From assembly GCA_964475515.1 (NCBI GenBank), contig CAYYWW010000034.1, positions 1-9,405 of the forward strand: a stretch of DNA of 9,405 bases, in the 5' to 3' direction. Of the stretch, positions 6,887 to 9,405 are shown one piece after another; positions within the stretch are counted from its first letter, which is position 1, and each line of letters begins with the position of its first letter. The notes beneath the pieces were generated by a model. The model did not search any database and was not told the DNA's origin. It saw only the letters and a list, made by a program, of their open reading frames with translations. Position numbers and translations under genes: made by a program. Source of the DNA: CAYYWW01 sp964475515 (GTDB lineage: Archaea; Aenigmatarchaeota; Aenigmatarchaeia; QMZP01).

Positions 6887-7178
6887 TTAGAGGTGTGTTA
6901 AGTTGACAGTCTCGCGGCATATAATCAAAAAATTTTTGTGTTCTTTTCTGCAATTTTATCTGCTTTCTATATCAAATACGTAATTCATCAATGAACCAGA
7001 GTTTACGATACTTACAGTAGCAAACAGGGTTATTATAGAATCATAAATAGAAAAACTCTGAGTTGAATACCACATACCCAGCAGCAAAAAAAACCGAAGC
7101 TACTATAACCACTTCTATTCTAGATGCTATTATGTAATATAAAATTCTGCGCTTAATCGGTACGTACCTTATTCTCAT
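6887..7178 (-). pseudogene. Decayed UbiA-family prenyltransferase copy (N-terminal ~95 codons)
   Basis: The minus strand from ATG at 7178 reads MRIRYVPIKRRILYYIIASR, and later VFFAAGYVVFNSEFF before a stop at 7041-7043. Shifting one base near 7049-7055, at a run of five A on the + strand, the next frame reads IYDSIITLFATVSIV...MNYVFDIESR, a TAA at 6956-6958, then NCRKEHKNFLIICRE and a stop at 6887-6889. With that single base removed, the whole aligns without gaps to residues 1-95 of the intact UbiA protein 43 bases upstream. Examples are KILQYIRASR against RILYYIIASR and WINHVFDKEID against LMNYVFDIESR. The first metal-binding motif N-x3-D-x3-D keeps N and the first D, but the second D is replaced by R and followed by the stop. 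The remaining ~220 residues are absent. It is read as a tandem-duplicated gene that has decayed. Confidence 0.8.
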
Positions 7179-7221
7179 CAAATTTTTTTCATCCTCGAAG
7201 TTGGAGTAAAATAATGCAGAC

Positions 7222-8169
7222 TTATATACTTTGATATCCTCTTCTATGGTAGTTCAGGATACTAAAAGACAGATAAGCAAAAAACAAAACCGTTACAACA
7301 AACAAAAAAAGAGTCATCACAGAGCGGGAGTAAATAGTTAGAAGAAACATTGTAACCCCTGACCAAGTAAGAAAGATACAGCCTACCAAAAAGTTAAGAT
7401 GCATTTTATCACCCAGAAGTTTTAAAGCTGAGACAAAAGGAATGCAGCAGATAAATGCAATAGTAATAACTGATAGGCCAAGTAGCAACGTTGATAAAAA
7501 TAAAGAAAAAAAGTATATAATGATACCTGTTGATATACTTCTGTTAAATCCTAAAATGGTACAAGATGTTCTAACGTTACAATCTTTATCTGTTTCAATA
7601 TCAAAACTTGTGTAGAAAAAATAATGCGACACTACTGCTAGACCACATATTATACTGCATGTAACTGAAAACGCTGTTAAGTTGTTTCCTGATGCAGCCC
7701 AACCTAGGAGGAAAGGCAAGACGCCGATTCCTAAACCGTTTGCGATAGCATCAAAGGGCGGTCTGTTTTTAATTCGTAACGGTGGAGCTGAGTATATAAC
7801 GCCAAGGAGAAAAATGGATACACCTATGATAAAGGAGAGAGAGTTTACATATAACAGCAACGCTGAACAGAGTAGGAAAACTATAACACTTGAAAGAATC
7901 ATCTCCTGAGGTTTAATGTAATCAAAAAACCTTCTGTCTTTACCTGCAGCAATATCGATTTCTTTATCAAAAACGTGGTTTATCCAGAAACCAGTGGATA
8001 CGATTCCTATCATACCAATGAGAGGAATGAAGGATTCAACAAAGGGAAGGAGTTGAATTGAATACCACTCGCCTAAGAGAAAGAAGACTGCGGTGATGTA
8101 CCAACCATCTACCCTGGATGCTCTGATGTACTGCAGTATTTTCTGTACAACTAACTTAACTTTCGTCAT
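7222..8169 (-). CDS. UbiA-family prenyltransferase (integral membrane)
   Basis: This 315-residue membrane enzyme is of the family that transfers a prenyl chain from a polyprenyl diphosphate to an aromatic, glycerol-phosphate, carotenoid or similar acceptor. The first Mg-diphosphate motif is N64-H-V-F-D68-K-E-I-D72. The second is D190-I-E-T-D194 followed by K-D-C-N and the TILG turn at 204-207. The conserved cytoplasmic loop YSAPPLRIKNRP lies at 126-137. About nine hydrophobic helices span the protein, the usual number. The SAPPLR...RP and FDIETDK...TSCTILG motifs look closer to the lycopene-elongase-like or general UbiA clade than to digeranylgeranylglyceryl-phosphate synthase, so the acceptor is left open. 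The start is fixed by AGAGG (8175-8179 on the + strand), 5 bases before the ATG. It diverges from a membrane methyltransferase gene. A decayed copy of the same gene lies just downstream. Confidence 0.88.
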   Translation of the reverse strand: MTKVKLVVQKILQYIRASRVDGWYITAVFFLLGEWYSIQLLPFVESFIPLIGMIGIVSTGFWINHVFDKEIDIAAGKDRRFFDYIKPQEMILSSVIVFLLCSALLLYVNSLSFIIGVSIFLLGVIYSAPPLRIKNRPPFDAIANGLGIGVLPFLLGWAASGNNLTAFSVTCSIICGLAVVSHYFFYTSFDIETDKDCNVRTSCTILGFNRSISTGIIIYFFSLFLSTLLLGLSVITIAFICCIPFVSALKLLGDKMHLNFLVGCIFLTWSGVTMFLLTIYSRSVMTLFLFVVTVLFFAYLSFSILNYHRRGYQSI

Positions 8170-8224
8170 TACAACCTCTTTCGATCAATCTTCGTATCTC
8201 GTTGAATAGATAATTGAAAGTATG

Positions 8225-8237
8225 AGTTATATTTTTC
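8225..8237 (-). promoter_or_regulatory. Probable TATA box for the UbiA gene
   Basis: Read on the minus strand this is GAAAAATATAACT, an archaeal-type TATA box ending about 55 bases before the UbiA ATG at 8169. With a 25-base offset the leader would be about 35 bases and would include the AGAGG ribosome binding site. The prediction is by position and composition only. Confidence 0.4.
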
Positions 8238-8277
8238 TGTTCCAATCTAAAGTATTGCAGTCAGAAAAACAGTTATG

Positions 8278-8287
8278 TTTTTATAAA
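8278..8287 (+). promoter_or_regulatory. Probable TATA box for the methyltransferase gene
   Basis: TTTTATAAAC (8278-8287) lies about 36-45 bases before the ATG at 8323, predicting a transcript start near 8308 and a leader of about 15 bases. The ribosome binding site is poor: GAGTGGT (8311-8317) only partly matches the consensus, suggesting modest translation. Confidence 0.45.
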
Positions 8288-8322
8288 CAAAATCGCTCTG
8301 TAGTGGTTCAGAGTGGTCCGAA

Positions 8323-9147
8323 ATGACAGAAAAAAGAGGTATAGAGGTTTTTCTAGAGCATGTACCTGCTTTAATGGTTTGGTATAAAGCTATTTTAACA
8401 TACGTTTATCAAATAACTGTTTTTATTTTAGCGATGGTTTTTCTTTGGTGGATAAGCTCTACTCATCTATTAGGTGCATTGATGGGTCAGTTCATAATAG
8501 CTTTCTGCGCTATCCTGCCATTCGTTTACATAACAGAAAATAGTGAAGAGATTAGAAAAAAATATGGAAAAAAATATGGAAAGTTGGCTTATCAGTACTT
8601 GTTTTATAAATATCTTGTCCATACACTTCCACTAGGAGCTGCGAGTTTATATTTCCCTGTGTTATTAAAAACAGATTATTTTCTACCGGCAATAATCTAT
8701 TTACCATCGAGTTTACTCACACAGGATCTTTTTCCATTTTTTAGCGCTGTCCCAATAGGCGTATTTCTAATAGTTGTTGGTGCACTTATAAGAAGACCAT
8801 CTGGAGGGTTTGATTTTGATATCGACTCATACGTTTATCTCATGTTTCCTGAAAAAAGCAGGAAGGTTGAAGGCGGTGTGTATAAATATATTCGTCATCC
8901 TCGTTATCTTGGTAGATTCTTCATAGCACTTGGTCTGGGGGTCTTAGCCAACAACCTTCTTGCCTTACTCGTAGCTTCGATACATTCTTTGTCATATCTT
9001 CTTTTAATTAGGGTTGAGGATAAAGAATTGGTAAAAAGGTTCGGTGAATCTTTTAAGAAATATCAAGGTAATGTGCCTGCTTTAATCCCTCATCTATGTG
9101 ATATTAATAAATTTTTAAAATTTATCTTTACATATAAAAATCATTAG
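8323..9147 (+). CDS. Integral membrane methyltransferase (ICMT/PEMT/NnrU-like)
   Basis: This 274-residue protein carries the C-terminal signature of the isoprenylcysteine/phospholipid methyltransferase group: GGVYKYIRHPRYLGRF at 184-199, a long hydrophobic hairpin (about 200-229), then VEDKELVKRFGESFKKY (231-247) and VPALIP (251-256). In that superfamily RHPxYxG and the E-x(n)-Y region form the S-adenosylmethionine site. Residues 1-180 are extra N-terminal sequence with hydrophobic helices at about 24-44, 49-70, 98-114 and 143-156, and a basic KKYGKKYGK repeat at 80-88. The acceptor cannot be read from the sequence; it could be an isoprenoid, quinone precursor, lipid or small membrane molecule. 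Divergent pairing with UbiA favours an isoprenoid-linked substrate, by inference. The C-terminal tail after residue 256 ends close to an insertion sequence, so its last residues may have been altered by the insertion. Confidence 0.75.
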   Translation: MTEKRGIEVFLEHVPALMVWYKAILTYVYQITVFILAMVFLWWISSTHLLGALMGQFIIAFCAILPFVYITENSEEIRKKYGKKYGKLAYQYLFYKYLVHTLPLGAASLYFPVLLKTDYFLPAIIYLPSSLLTQDLFPFFSAVPIGVFLIVVGALIRRPSGGFDFDIDSYVYLMFPEKSRKVEGGVYKYIRHPRYLGRFFIALGLGVLANNLLALLVASIHSLSYLLLIRVEDKELVKRFGESFKKYQGNVPALIPHLCDINKFLKFIFTYKNH

Positions 9148-9184
9148 TTTTAGACGGAAAAAAACCTTAGAGTTCATAATCCAA
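9148..9184. other. Expected insertion-sequence terminus
   Basis: These 37 bases separate the methyltransferase stop from the transposase stop. An IS481/IS3-type element normally places its terminal inverted repeat just outside its transposase stop, so the end should be here or slightly inside the methyltransferase gene. The stretch TTTTAGACGG followed by eight A is a candidate edge, but no partner repeat is visible in the window. Confidence 0.3.
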
Positions 9185-9405
9185 TCACATCTTTTTCTTA
9201 CTTTTCCTTGACTTATCCATAAAAGCCTGATATGGGGTCCTGAGCTTACCATTTTCAAGACTACCATGAGGTCTTATGAAGTTGTAATAATGGATAGTTT
9301 CATTCCAATCCGGAAAATGTTCCCTCAAAAGCTGTAAGGTATGAATAACCTTCTCAACCTTACCGTTACTCTGAGGATGCTTTACTCTAGCTTTGACATG
9401 TTTTA
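9185..9405 (-). CDS. C-terminal part of a DDE transposase/integrase (IS481/IS3 type), truncated by the window
   Basis: The minus strand has an open frame of 72 codons running in from the window edge to a TGA at 9185-9187. It contains RVKHPQSNGKVEKVIHTL, in which the Glu of GKVEK is expected to be the third acidic residue of the retroviral-integrase DDE triad. This is followed by DWNETIHYYNFIRPHGSL and RTPYQAFM, the typical end of IS481/IS3-like transposases. The product ends in a basic KSRKSKKKM tail. The first two acidic residues and the N-terminal helix-turn-helix lie beyond the window. The element's 3' end should lie between this stop and the methyltransferase stop (9148-9184), where no inverted repeat can be confirmed without the other end. 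Confidence 0.85.
   Translation of the reverse strand, partial: KHVKARVKHPQSNGKVEKVIHTLQLLREHFPDWNETIHYYNFIRPHGSLENGKLRTPYQAFMDKSRKSKKKM

Noticed and set aside
6841..6890. Imperfect inverted repeat AGAGAGGTTAG / CTAATCTCT considered as an insertion-sequence end or terminator
   Set aside because: It has a two-base bulge and an 18-base loop, no T-tract and no partner element; it is probably fortuitous.
7682..7909. 75-residue plus-strand ORF inside UbiA
   Set aside because: It is antisense to conserved motifs of UbiA, including the YSAPPLR loop, so it is a shadow.

Overview
The window is AT-rich DNA that most likely comes from an archaeon. Its intergenic gaps hold TATA-like boxes followed by GGTGA/GAGG-type ribosome binding sites. 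It carries secreted NosD-like parallel beta-helix proteins beside gingipain-type (C25) cysteine peptidases, plus an isoprenoid prenyltransferase. That combination recalls sediment Thermoplasmatota such as Marine Benthic Group D, whose genomes are known for secreted C25 and C11 peptidases. This placement is inferred from gene content only; there is no rRNA or other marker gene here.

Left region (1-6260, all + strand). The window opens inside the last codons of one C25-like peptidase. After a gap with a T-tract and a TATA box come three tightly packed genes: a 1065-residue secreted beta-helix protein built from fused NosD-like modules, a 433-residue membrane-anchored beta-helix protein, and a complete 482-residue C25 peptidase with visible His and Cys active-site motifs. 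The spacings are 18 and 2 bases, so they look like one operon. The layout peptidase / beta-helix / beta-helix / peptidase suggests a cell-surface or extracellular programme. The two beta-helix proteins share a distinctive C-terminal cap.

Middle region (6261-7221). There is no clear intact gene here. It contains a TATA box followed by a moderately GC-richer patch with nested inverted repeats and a 45-codon ORF; a 22-codon ORF with an excellent ribosome binding site; an antisense 93-codon ORF without a good start; and a decayed copy of the first ~95 codons of a UbiA prenyltransferase, with a frameshift and internal stops. I found the last by translating the minus strand. It aligns without gaps, apart from one base, to the intact UbiA gene next to it.

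Right region (7222-9405). An intact UbiA prenyltransferase (- strand) and a membrane methyltransferase of the ICMT/PEMT/NnrU type (+ strand) diverge from a shared 153-base promoter region, which suggests linked roles in isoprenoid, quinone or lipid modification. The window ends in the C-terminal part of a DDE transposase of IS481/IS3 type on the - strand, so an insertion sequence lies immediately beyond the methyltransferase gene.
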